This document shows positions 1 to 5,626 of a stretch of 6,010 nucleotides of DNA, one piece after another. A model generated the notes under the pieces. It did no database searches. It worked only from the letters and a program-made list of their open reading frames with translations, and had not been told where the DNA came from. Position 1 is the stretch's first letter. The number at the start of each line of letters is the position of its first letter. Source of the stretch: Cyclobacteriaceae bacterium (lineage in GTDB: Bacteria > Bacteroidota > Bacteroidia > Cytophagales > Cyclobacteriaceae); NCBI GenBank assembly GCA_025363495.1, contig JANYDR010000107.1:1-6010 (forward strand), written 5' to 3'. Position numbers and translations under genes: made by a program.

Positions 1-282
1 AAGGCCATGAGCATTGCCAGCATTATTAATCAATACATCTATGGAGGACCACTCATTGGGTAATGACTGTATCGCTTTGGTAACCTCTCCCCTGCTCCGC
101 ACTTCAAACGAAAGAGTAGTGACCTCTGTATCAATTGATAATTCTTTTTTCAATTGCTCTAACCTGTCCAGTCGTCTTCCGCAGATAATAAGCTTAAAAT
201 TATTTTTTGCCAGCAATCTAGCGGTTGCTTCTCCTATTCCGGAGGTAGCTCCTGTAATAAAAACGATTCGTTTTGAGCTCAT
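1..282 (-). CDS. SDR-family NAD(P)-dependent oxidoreductase, N-terminal part (runs off left edge)
   Basis: Reading the minus strand from the ATG at 280-282 gives 94 uninterrupted codons to the window edge. The protein begins MSSKRIVFITGATSGIGEAT. It has the glycine-rich Rossmann motif TGATSGIG (residues 10-17) that binds the dinucleotide, basic residues after beta-2 (CGRRLDR, 34-40) that suggest NADP(H) preference, and the structural NNAG motif (86-89). These mark a classical short-chain dehydrogenase/reductase; the stretch NNAGNAHGL resembles the YdfG-like (3-hydroxy acid/serine dehydrogenase) branch. The catalytic Ser and YxxxK lie beyond the left edge, so substrate and activity cannot be judged. 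The start is 35 bp downstream of the porT-like stop on the same strand, so it is probably the last or a late gene of the ubiE-porT transcript. No clear Shine-Dalgarno sequence is visible. The family call is firm; the substrate is unknown. Confidence 0.9.
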   Translation of the reverse strand, partial: MSSKRIVFITGATSGIGEATARLLAKNNFKLIICGRRLDRLEQLKKELSIDTEVTTLSFEVRSRGEVTKAIQSLPNEWSSIDVLINNAGNAHGL

Positions 283-317
283 TAGTGTGGAAAATCTTCT
301 ATGAATAAAAAGAGTGA

Positions 318-1049
318 TTATTGGAAAATGAAATACACGGAAATAGTATTCGTGTTTAGTCGCTTCAATGGTGCGCTGTAAATACTTTGATCAGGACCCA
401 GCATATTGGAGATGCCTTTGGAGAACCGTATCTCCTGAGAGAGTTTGAAAAGTGGAAAATAAAAGTCAAAACCAAGACCTGCATCCAGACTAAGGTTCAT
501 GTTTCGAATACTCAGATTGGCAGTTGTAGACTGTACATCATTTTTACCGGAAGCCTCGATGCCTGGTGTAAAACCTCCCACCATGTACATCCGGACATTA
601 CCCCTTCGCATCGACTTATACTTTATTAAAACAGGAAGCTCCACCATCGTAGTCTCCACCAATTGCTGCTTCGTGGTGTTGTTGGTATAATAGTACGTCA
701 GCTTGTGATTATAGAAACCCGCTTTCGGCATTATGCGCAGATCAAGGAATTCATTCAGTCGCATGTTGACTAAAAATCCCAAAGAAAATCCTGCAGAAAA
801 AGAACCCTGCACAGAGTGGACGGTATCAAACTTCTGAGTAACAAACTGATCGGAATATTTTACCTGATAGGCCGACGTATGGATACCGATCATAAACCCA
901 TAGGATATCTTACGTCTGTCAAATTCCGGATTATTACGCTGAGCCCATTTAAAATGCTGACCATAGGATAGTCCTGATGTTAGTAACAACAGTACCGTTA
1001 TTTGGTAGCCCAGTAGAGCGAACTTATTCCGAAGGTGAGTGGATTGCAT
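318..1049 (-). CDS. porT: PorT-like outer-membrane protein (type IX secretion/gliding motility)
   Basis: The predicted 243-residue protein has a signal peptide: basic start (R7, K9), hydrophobic core around 11-26, and likely cleavage after SYG (28-30) before Q31. The mature part alternates polar and hydrophobic residues, with many Gly and aromatic residues as in a small 8-strand barrel (for example GFMIGIHTSAYQVKY, GFSLGFLVNMRL, VRMYMVGGFTPGIEASG, LSLDAGLGFDFYFPL), and ends in a terminal strand ISVYFIFQ. Length (about 240) and character fit PorT/SprT, an outer-membrane protein needed for type IX secretion in Porphyromonas and gliding Bacteroidota. The position directly after ubiE matches an arrangement I recall from other Bacteroidota. 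The ATG at 1047-1049 lies inside the 3' end of ubiE and gives a 52-bp overlap. It is kept because no later Met occurs before the signal peptide ends, and an AGGA lies upstream, although about 14 nt away. Function is inferred from similarity and context; a generic PorT-family barrel without a secretion role remains possible. Confidence 0.8.
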   Translation of the reverse strand: MQSTHLRNKFALLGYQITVLLLLTSGLSYGQHFKWAQRNNPEFDRRKISYGFMIGIHTSAYQVKYSDQFVTQKFDTVHSVQGSFSAGFSLGFLVNMRLNEFLDLRIMPKAGFYNHKLTYYYTNNTTKQQLVETTMVELPVLIKYKSMRRGNVRMYMVGGFTPGIEASGKNDVQSTTANLSIRNMNLSLDAGLGFDFYFPLFKLSQEIRFSKGISNMLGPDQSIYSAPLKRLNTNTISVYFIFQ

Positions 1050-1723
1050 TGCGGATTTTTGTATCCTATTGCGGAAAGAATCTTTATGAAATCTTTTCCA
1101 TCTGGAAAAGCCTGTACGGACTCGGGAAGATAGCGATACGCTGCCTGATCACGCGAAACCCAACGGCCAATCAACGGCAAGATGGTTGTAAAATAAACGC
1201 TGTACAACTGCTTCATCGGGAATTTTGTCGGCCGGGAGAATTCCAGCACTACCACCTTGCCACCGGGCTTAACCACCCTCAACATCTCGGTAAGCCCGCG
1301 CTCCAGATCTTCAAAATTCCGTACTCCAAATGCAACGATCACGGCATCAAAAAAATTATCCTCAAAGGGAAGATTTTCTGAATCACCCAAACGGAGTTCA
1401 ATTATGTTATCAATTTTCTTTTCACGCATTTTTTGCCGCCCGACCTCCAGCATTCCCTCAGAAATATCCACACCAATTACTGTTGAGGGTTTCAGGCTCA
1501 ATGCTTCAATCGAAAAATCGCCCGTGCCAGTCGCTACGTCCAGAATGATTTTCGGCTGAACGTCCTCAAGGAGTGAAATGGCCTTTTTCCTCCACAAAAT
1601 ATCTATACCCAGGCTTAAAAAATGATTAAGGAAATCATACCGTCCACTGATGCTGTCAAACATCCGGGCCACCTGCTGCTTCTTTGCCGACGAATCCTCT
1701 TTATAGGGTACTACCACGCTCAT
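998..1723 (-). CDS. ubiE: Demethylmenaquinone methyltransferase UbiE/MenG
   Basis: This 241-residue class I SAM-dependent methyltransferase C-methylates demethylmenaquinone to menaquinone, the last step of menaquinone synthesis; some members also act in ubiquinone synthesis, but Bacteroidota normally use menaquinone only. Visible signatures are FDSISGRYDFLNHFLSLGID (22-41, the N-terminal UbiE motif), the SAM-binding motif LDVATGTGDF (61-70), the ribose-binding acidic end of beta-2 VIGVDIS (82-88), FGVRNF (132-137), and the second UbiE signature RVVKPGGKVVVLEFS (149-163). The C-terminus (NPLTFGISSLYWATK) is the usual family ending, so the gene truly extends into the region overlapping porT. 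Length is normal. It is the first gene of the leftward ubiE-porT-SDR cluster and is divergent from engB. The start ATG at 1721-1723 is preceded by an A/T-rich leader with no strong Shine-Dalgarno sequence. Confidence 0.97.
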   Translation of the reverse strand: MSVVVPYKEDSSAKKQQVARMFDSISGRYDFLNHFLSLGIDILWRKKAISLLEDVQPKIILDVATGTGDFSIEALSLKPSTVIGVDISEGMLEVGRQKMREKKIDNIIELRLGDSENLPFEDNFFDAVIVAFGVRNFEDLERGLTEMLRVVKPGGKVVVLEFSRPTKFPMKQLYSVYFTTILPLIGRWVSRDQAAYRYLPESVQAFPDGKDFIKILSAIGYKNPQCNPLTFGISSLYWATK

Positions 1724-1746
1724 AAAATTAAAAAATCTTTCCGTTG

Positions 1747-1774
1747 ATTATAATAAATAACACCATGGTAACAA
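1747..1774 (-). promoter_or_regulatory. Possible promoter for ubiE-porT-SDR
   Basis: On the minus strand a TATAAT hexamer (plus-strand 1747-1752) follows TTGTTA (1769-1774) with a 16-bp spacer, about 24 nt upstream of the ubiE start. The same TTG precedes the TA of that box by 19 bp, as in Bacteroidota promoters, but the TTTG half of the phylum's TAnnTTTG box is absent. The region is AT-rich, so chance is a real possibility. Confidence 0.3.
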
Positions 1775-1796
1775 CGATCCATGGTCATGGTTATGA
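1762..1796. repeat. CCATGG repeats and imperfect dyad upstream of ubiE
   Basis: The palindrome ACCATGGT (1762-1769) sits in the spacer of the possible ubiE promoter. A second CCATGG (1779-1784) follows 17 bp later, then TCATGGTTAT. The whole stretch can fold as an imperfect hairpin, ATAAC..CCATGG against CCATGG..GTTAT. This could be an operator or chance; no regulator is visible nearby. Confidence 0.3.
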
Positions 1797-1840
1797 ATTA
1801 GAAAGCGATTTACCACTTTAATTGCTAATAACCCCGAATC

Positions 1841-1866
1841 TTAGGGTCAAGGCCTATTTAGGGTCA
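1841..1866. repeat. Direct repeat of TTAGGGTCA in the ubiE-engB gap
   Basis: TTAGGGTCA occurs at 1841-1849 and again at 1858-1866, 17 bp start to start, on the same face and with an 8-bp spacer. It lies about 40-60 bp upstream of the engB -7 box, where an activator or repressor could bind. There is no evidence for a specific factor. Confidence 0.4.
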
Positions 1867-1903
1867 GGTTATTAAGACTGGATACTAAACTCATTCTTAT
1901 TGG

Positions 1904-1911
1904 TACTTTTG
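1904..1911 (+). promoter_or_regulatory. Bacteroidota -7 box for engB
   Basis: TACTTTTG matches the phylum consensus TAnnTTTG exactly and is followed by GCGCC, as is common at such promoters. No TTG is found 19-21 bp upstream, so the -33 element is weak. Transcription would start near 1915-1917, leaving only about 6-8 nt before the engB ATG at 1923. Confidence 0.6.
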
Positions 1912-1922
1912 CGCCTCACGCT

Positions 1923-2528
1923 ATGATCATCCATTCTGCAGAATTTATAATGAGCAATACTGACCCAGGCAAAAGCCCTGCGTCAGCAAAGCATGAGTTT
2001 GCCTTTATCGGGCGCTCCAATGTCGGAAAGTCGTCTCTTATAAACATGCTGGTTGCCCGTAAGGGGCTGGCAAATACTTCCTCGACTCCTGGCAAGACCC
2101 AGACAATAAATCATTTTTTTATAAACGAAAAATGGTACCTGGTCGATTTACCGGGCTATGGTTACGCCAGCATTTCCAAAAGCAAACACGAGTCCTGGGG
2201 TCCAATGATTGAAACTTATCTTAAGAAACGCACCAATCTTACAACAACTTTTGTACTTCTGGATCCACGCCATGATCCACAGAAAATAGATATTGAATTT
2301 ATCCAGTGGATGGGTGATCAAGGTCTCCCCTTCTCGTTGGTTTTCACAAAAACCGACAAGATGAAAAGAGATCAATTGACGGCTTCAAGGAAGAAATGGG
2401 AAAGCACATTGACAGAAACCTGGGAAGAACTTCCTCCCATTTTTATGACTTCTGCAGAAAAGCGGGAAGGAAGAGATGAGCTGTTGGGCTATATCAGTTC
2501 GCTTTTAAAATTGGATGTGAGTCATTAG
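1923..2528 (+). CDS. engB: Ribosome biogenesis GTP-binding protein EngB/YsxC (YihA)
   Basis: This 201-residue single-domain TRAFAC GTPase binds and hydrolyses GTP to assist late assembly of the 50S ribosomal subunit in the cytoplasm; the family is essential in many bacteria. All G-motifs are present in order: G1 GRSNVGKSS (30-38), G2 threonine in STPGKTQT (54-61), G3 DLPGYG (75-80), G4 TKTD (142-145) and G5 TSA (176-178). The N-terminus MIIHSAEF plus SNTDP is the usual Bacteroidota form. For this reason the ATG at 1923 is preferred over the in-frame ATG at codon 10, although almost no room for a ribosome-binding site remains downstream of the promoter box. Length is normal. It stands alone: divergent from ubiE, and separated from the next rightward gene by 199 bp holding an inverted repeat. 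Confidence 0.97.
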   Translation: MIIHSAEFIMSNTDPGKSPASAKHEFAFIGRSNVGKSSLINMLVARKGLANTSSTPGKTQTINHFFINEKWYLVDLPGYGYASISKSKHESWGPMIETYLKKRTNLTTTFVLLDPRHDPQKIDIEFIQWMGDQGLPFSLVFTKTDKMKRDQLTASRKKWESTLTETWEELPPIFMTSAEKREGRDELLGYISSLLKLDVSH

Positions 2529-2538
2529 GGCGAATACA

Positions 2539-2637
2539 TTTCCCACAGATCTCGCAGATCAATCAAACGCAGATTCTTTTGGAACTCTTAGAATTTCGCA
2601 AAAATCTGCGAGTTAAATCTGTGGGATCTGTGGGAAA
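2539..2637. repeat. Interspersed-type inverted repeat built of ATCTGCG/ATCTGTGGG units
   Basis: The element is bounded by TTTCCCACAGATC (2539-2551) and its perfect 13-bp inverse GATCTGTGGGAAA (2625-2637). Inside, CTCGCAGAT (2551-2559) is the inverse of ATCTGCGAG (2604-2612), and CGCAGATT (2568-2575) is the inverse of AATCTGCG (2603-2610). Each arm thus holds three short related units pointing outward from a central spacer of about 27 bp. It starts 10 bp after the engB stop. I recall similar ATCTGCG/CTGTGGGA intergenic repeats in other genomes of this phylum, from memory only. It could be a REP- or MITE-like element and could also act as an RNA hairpin or terminator after engB. No poly-T tract follows directly, and no protein is encoded. 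Confidence 0.85.
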
Positions 2638-2665
2638 GGCTTTCAGTTTACTCTGATTAAATTCC

Positions 2666-2673
2666 TATTTTTG
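2666..2673 (+). promoter_or_regulatory. Bacteroidota -7 box for the DUF5606 gene
   Basis: TATTTTTG fits TAnnTTTG and is followed by CCCC. It lies 29 bp after the inverted repeat and 54 bp before the ATG at 2728. No TTG is found at the expected distance upstream, so only half the promoter is supported. Confidence 0.5.
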
Positions 2674-2727
2674 CCCCTTCTTCATGGAGAAGGTTGAATA
2701 TTTAAAGAAAACATAAATAGTCGTTTC

Positions 2728-3153
2728 ATGGAATTGAAAGATTTGGCGAGTGTGTCGGGGAAAGGTGGCTTATACAAAATTTTAAAACCCGGAAACACCG
2801 GAGTGTTGCTGGAATCACTGGATGAAGCCAAAACAAAAATAGTAGCAACTGCAAGCAACAGGCTTTCTCTTTTGGAAGAAATCTCTATTTACACCCGTAC
2901 TAAAGAAGGTACCACTCCGCTGGAGACAGTTCTTAGAAAGATTAAAAAAGATTTCAATAGTGATCCTGGTGTCGATGTTAACTCTGATCCATCGGAGTTA
3001 AAGGCCTTCATGAAAGCTATTCTACCCGAGTATGATGAGGACAGAGTTTACGTCTCTGATATAAAGAAACTGGTGAAGTGGTATTCCATTATTCTCCAAT
3101 ACGCACCAGAGATTCTGGAAGAAGTTAAAACAGAGGAAAAGAAAGTTGAATAA
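2728..3153 (+). CDS. DUF5606-type protein of unknown function
   Basis: The protein has 141 residues and is probably cytoplasmic, with no signal peptide or membrane segment. It starts MELKDLASVSGKGGLYKILK, then has a short beta-rich region containing a serine/leucine segment NRLSLLEEISIYT (44-56). A linker with NSDP twice (77-80 and 85-88) leads to an alpha-helical second part: SELKAFMKAILPEYDEDRVYVSDIKKLVKWYSIIL (89-123). The tail is charged (EEVKTEEKKVE). The pattern GKxGLYK, EEISIYT and YDxDRVYVSDIKKxVKWY is what I recall for DUF5606, a conserved Bacteroidota family without known function. No catalytic motif is apparent, so I assign none. It is transcribed alone after the inverted repeat and converges on fbp. 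The start is supported by the family-like N-terminus, although no good Shine-Dalgarno sequence is visible. Confidence 0.85.
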   Translation: MELKDLASVSGKGGLYKILKPGNTGVLLESLDEAKTKIVATASNRLSLLEEISIYTRTKEGTTPLETVLRKIKKDFNSDPGVDVNSDPSELKAFMKAILPEYDEDRVYVSDIKKLVKWYSIILQYAPEILEEVKTEEKKVE

Positions 3154-3181
3154 CTATTGTTAATATTCACCTCTCAACTTT
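3142..3181. terminator. Possible bidirectional terminator hairpin between convergent genes
   Basis: AAAGTTGA (3142-3149) and its inverse TCAACTTT (3174-3181) enclose the 29-bp gap between the two stop codons. An alternative inner stem pairs TGAATA (3147-3152) with TATTCA (3164-3169). The stems are AT-rich and weak, with no strong T-run, so termination is inferred mainly from the convergent position. Confidence 0.3.
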
Positions 3182-3182
3182 A

Positions 3183-4169
3183 TCATTCAAAGCTTTCAGC
3201 CTTTTCCACCATTCTTTTCGAACCAACGTAGAAGGGTGTCCTTTGATGAAGTGTCCTGGGTTCGATATCGAGAATTCTATTTTTTCCATTTGTCGCACTT
3301 CCTCCTGCCTGTTCAGCAATAAATGCAAGAGAATTACACTCATACATAAGCCGAAGTTTTCCCGTTGGGTCTTTGTTGGTAGCGGGGTAAATATAGATTC
3401 CTCCCTTTAACATATTCCGATGAAAGTCTGCCACTAATGAACCGATATAGCGTGCAGTAAAGTTTTTTTCTTTACAATAGCTTATATAGTTCTTCATGCC
3501 AGTCGAGAAGGAATTATAAGGTCCTTCGTTGACAGAAAATATCTTTCCATCCTCCGGCATTTTAAGATCAGGATAAGACAAGAAATATTCGCCCAGTGAT
3601 GGCTCGTATGTAAAGCCATTTACTCCATGACCAGTTGTGTACACCAACATCGTTGAAGATCCATATAGAATATAACCAGCCGCTACCTGCTCACTTCCTT
3701 TTTGCAAAATGTCAATGTCCTTGATGGGAGTTCCTTCTGGACTCTTCCGGCGATAAACGGAGAAAATAGTGCCAATAGAAACATTCACATCGATATTGGA
3801 TGATCCATCCAAAGGATCGATGGCTATAACATATTTACCTTCGTTGTTCAAATCAACAAACGATTCAGTCTCTTCTGAGATCAGCGCACAAACCTCCCCT
3901 CCTTTTGATAATGCGCGGGTAAACCGGATGTTTGCAAGAACATCGAGCTTTTGCTGCTGGTCTCCTGCTGAATTTTGTGAACCCAAAGCACCCATAATAT
4001 CGATGAGCCCTGCTTTGTTCACTTCGCGGTTTACCACTTTCGAAGCCAAAGCGATATCCCGTAATAGCTGCGACAATTCTCCACTGGCATATTGAAATTG
4101 CTCCTGATTATTCTTTATAAACCTGTCCAGGGCTATTCCAATGGAGTGAGCTATTCGGGACTGTTCCAT
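3183..4169 (-). CDS. fbp: Class I fructose-1,6-bisphosphatase
   Basis: The enzyme hydrolyses fructose 1,6-bisphosphate to fructose 6-phosphate, the committed cytoplasmic step of gluconeogenesis. The 328 residues are normal for class I. Metal-binding residues are visible in ISEETES (E99, E100) and DPLDGSSNID (118-127: D118, D121). Substrate-binding features include SVNEGP (212-217), ARYIGSLVADFHR (239-251) and GKLRLMYECN (270-279), with catalytic E277. An N-terminal GELSQLL (30-36) together with K112, Y113 and R140 corresponds to the AMP site of the mammalian enzyme, so allosteric AMP inhibition is a reasonable inference. The active-site signature reads YECNSLAF, with Ser280 where Pro is usual; all catalytic residues remain. 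The gene has a strong upstream promoter, is divergent from aspartate kinase and converges on the DUF5606 gene. The start ATG is 30 bp from the promoter -7 box, and the only nearby upstream ATG is immediately closed by a stop. Confidence 0.97.
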   Translation of the reverse strand: MEQSRIAHSIGIALDRFIKNNQEQFQYASGELSQLLRDIALASKVVNREVNKAGLIDIMGALGSQNSAGDQQQKLDVLANIRFTRALSKGGEVCALISEETESFVDLNNEGKYVIAIDPLDGSSNIDVNVSIGTIFSVYRRKSPEGTPIKDIDILQKGSEQVAAGYILYGSSTMLVYTTGHGVNGFTYEPSLGEYFLSYPDLKMPEDGKIFSVNEGPYNSFSTGMKNYISYCKEKNFTARYIGSLVADFHRNMLKGGIYIYPATNKDPTGKLRLMYECNSLAFIAEQAGGSATNGKNRILDIEPRTLHQRTPFYVGSKRMVEKAESFE

Positions 4170-4198
4170 AAAATGATCAATTCATAGTCTATCAAACT

Positions 4199-4228
4199 CA
4201 AAGGTACAGCGCAATCGATTGAATACAA
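4199..4228 (-). promoter_or_regulatory. Full Bacteroidota promoter (TTG-N19-TACCTTTG) for fbp
   Basis: On the minus strand TTG (plus 4226-4228) is followed after exactly 19 bp by TACCTTTG (plus 4199-4206). This matches the -33/-7 consensus of the main sigma factor in this phylum. Transcription would begin near 4193-4195, about 25 nt before the fbp ATG. It is the best promoter in the window. Confidence 0.8.
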
Positions 4229-4241
4229 TTAAAAAGGCACA

Positions 4242-4291
4242 AAATATCCATGAGAGAATATGCCAAACATCGTCAGGAATCACGGATATTT
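4242..4291. repeat. 8-bp inverted repeat in the aspartate kinase leader
   Basis: AAATATCC (4242-4249) and GGATATTT (4284-4291) are perfect inverses, separated by 34 bp, in the fbp-aspartate kinase gap. They might be an operator or a long-loop leader stem. AT-richness makes chance likely. No TAnnTTTG box for the kinase was found in the 151-bp gap. Confidence 0.25.
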
Positions 4292-4321
4292 CAGGTTGGA
4301 AGGAAAGCAATCAATAACTAA
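4250..4321 (+). other. Possible 23-codon upstream reading frame coupled to aspartate kinase
   Basis: An ATG at 4250 opens a frame reading MREYAKHRQESRIFQVGRKA plus INN, and its TAA (4319-4321) overlaps the kinase ATG (4321-4323) as TAATG. Such overlap often gives translational coupling. The peptide has two Lys but no Thr and no Met beyond the start, so classical amino-acid attenuation is not suggested. No strong ribosome-binding site precedes it. It may be chance. Confidence 0.2.
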
Positions 4322-5562
4322 TGCAAGTATTCAAATTTGGGGGGGCATCTATTCGTCATGCTGCCGGTGTTAAGCAAGTTGCGGACATAATTAAAAGTCA
4401 TCAAAAAGAAAAAATTCTTGTCATCGTTTCGGCAATGGGTAAGACCACCAATGCCCTGGAGAGAGTTGTAGAAAATTTTCAGCAAGGAAAAGACTTTCAA
4501 ACAGAACTTGATTCAATTCGTAAGTATCATGGAGACATAATGCATGAGCTTTTTCACGAGTCAAGTGAAGTATGGAAAAAAGTGAAAGAAGCCTTCGCGC
4601 ATACAACGATTCAACTCAGAGCCGGCGTAGGATATGATCAATTGTACGATCAGGTCGTATCGATGGGTGAAGTAATTTCATCCATTATTGTTTCAGAATA
4701 TTTCATAACACAAGGCTTGGCCGCCGAATGGCTGGATGCAAGAAGCTATATCAAAACGGATAATACTTTCAGGGAAGGAAAAGTTGACTGGAGTCAGACA
4801 GAAAAAAATGTATCGGCCGTAAGACAAATCATTAATGAAAAAACCCTCATCACTCAGGGATTCATTGGTAGTTCCGATAAACTTACCGTTACTCTTGGCC
4901 GGGATGGATCTGATTACAGTGCAGCTATTTTCGCATCTTGCCTGGGCGCGACCTCCGTAACCATTTGGAAAGATGTTCCAGGAGTAATGAATGCCGATCC
5001 AAAGCGATTACCGGATGCAGTAGTCTTTGAAGAGCTGCCATTTAAAGAAGCCGCTGAAATGACTTACTATGGTGCGTCCGTCATTCATCCGAAAACGATA
5101 AAACCTCTTGCTAATAAAAATATTCCATTACTAGTAAAGAATTTTGATAACCCATCCCTTCCTGGAACTATCATCCACGAAACAAAAATTCACTCTCTTC
5201 CGCCACTGATTGTATTTAAAGATAACCAATGCCTTGTCTCTTGCAGGGTTACCGATTACACTTTTATTGATGAACAACAACTCAGCTTTATCTTCCAGGC
5301 GTTGTCAGAGCTTAATATTAAAATCAATGTCATGCAAAATTCAGCGATTTCTTTTTCCTTTTGCATTGACTTCCGGGAAGATAAAGTCGCGAAACTACTT
5401 GATCGAATAGCCAAACATTTCGAAGTATACTACAATACCGGGTTGACACTAATCACTGTAAAAAATTATGATGCAGTAACCTCTGAGAAATACCGCAAAC
5501 TGCCAGGAGTGCTATTGGAACAATTATCCAGGAGTACGTTGCAGGTTTTGGTGAAAGGGTAA
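4321..5562 (+). CDS. Aspartate kinase (monofunctional, C-terminal ACT domains)
   Basis: This enzyme phosphorylates aspartate to aspartyl-4-phosphate, the first step toward lysine, diaminopimelate, threonine and methionine. The 413-residue protein has the amino-acid-kinase fold at 1-285: KFGGAS (5-10), SAMGKTTNAL (37-46), the catalytic-region SMGE (114-117), ITQGFIG (177-183), TLGRDGSDYSA (191-201), WKDVPGVMNADPK (216-228) and YYGASVIHPKTI (249-260). The C-terminal part (about 295-413) is an ACT pair, including NVMQNSAISFSFCID (336-350), and normally provides feedback control by pathway end products. GRDGSD has Asp195 where enterobacterial enzymes have Gly; an acidic residue there is, as far as I recall, common in Bacteroidota. 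There is no fused homoserine dehydrogenase. The start gives the canonical MQVFKFGG N-terminus. The gene is divergent from fbp and converges on the phosphatase gene. Whether it is the lysine- or threonine-sensitive type cannot be read from the sequence. Confidence 0.96.
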   Translation: MQVFKFGGASIRHAAGVKQVADIIKSHQKEKILVIVSAMGKTTNALERVVENFQQGKDFQTELDSIRKYHGDIMHELFHESSEVWKKVKEAFAHTTIQLRAGVGYDQLYDQVVSMGEVISSIIVSEYFITQGLAAEWLDARSYIKTDNTFREGKVDWSQTEKNVSAVRQIINEKTLITQGFIGSSDKLTVTLGRDGSDYSAAIFASCLGATSVTIWKDVPGVMNADPKRLPDAVVFEELPFKEAAEMTYYGASVIHPKTIKPLANKNIPLLVKNFDNPSLPGTIIHETKIHSLPPLIVFKDNQCLVSCRVTDYTFIDEQQLSFIFQALSELNIKINVMQNSAISFSFCIDFREDKVAKLLDRIAKHFEVYYNTGLTLITVKNYDAVTSEKYRKLPGVLLEQLSRSTLQVLVKG

Positions 5563-5626
5563 TTTAGGAGCTGACCCTTGGTTGTCCAATAATGTTATCC
5601 TTTCCCGACTAGGCAAAATATTCATC

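Noticed and set aside
14..304. 96-codon plus-strand open frame at the left edge
   Set aside because: The opposite strand encodes an SDR N-terminus with TGATSGIG and NNAG; the plus frame is its shadow.
977..1381. 134-codon plus-strand open frame
   Set aside because: It lies wholly antisense to porT and ubiE, both of which have clear family motifs; the frame has no recognisable domain or signal.
2684..2716. 10-codon frame MEKVEYLKKT upstream of the DUF5606 gene
   Set aside because: Very short, ends 11 bp before the real start, no regulatory amino-acid bias and no ribosome-binding site; most likely chance in an AT-rich leader.
3769..4095. 108-codon plus-strand open frame
   Set aside because: It is antisense to the conserved metal-binding part of fbp, and the translation is low-complexity and Ser/Pro-rich as expected for a shadow frame.
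5570..5600. Possible terminator between aspartate kinase and the phosphatase gene (TTGG-TTGT-CCAA)
   Set aside because: The stem is only 4 bp and has no following T-run; not supportable as a terminator.
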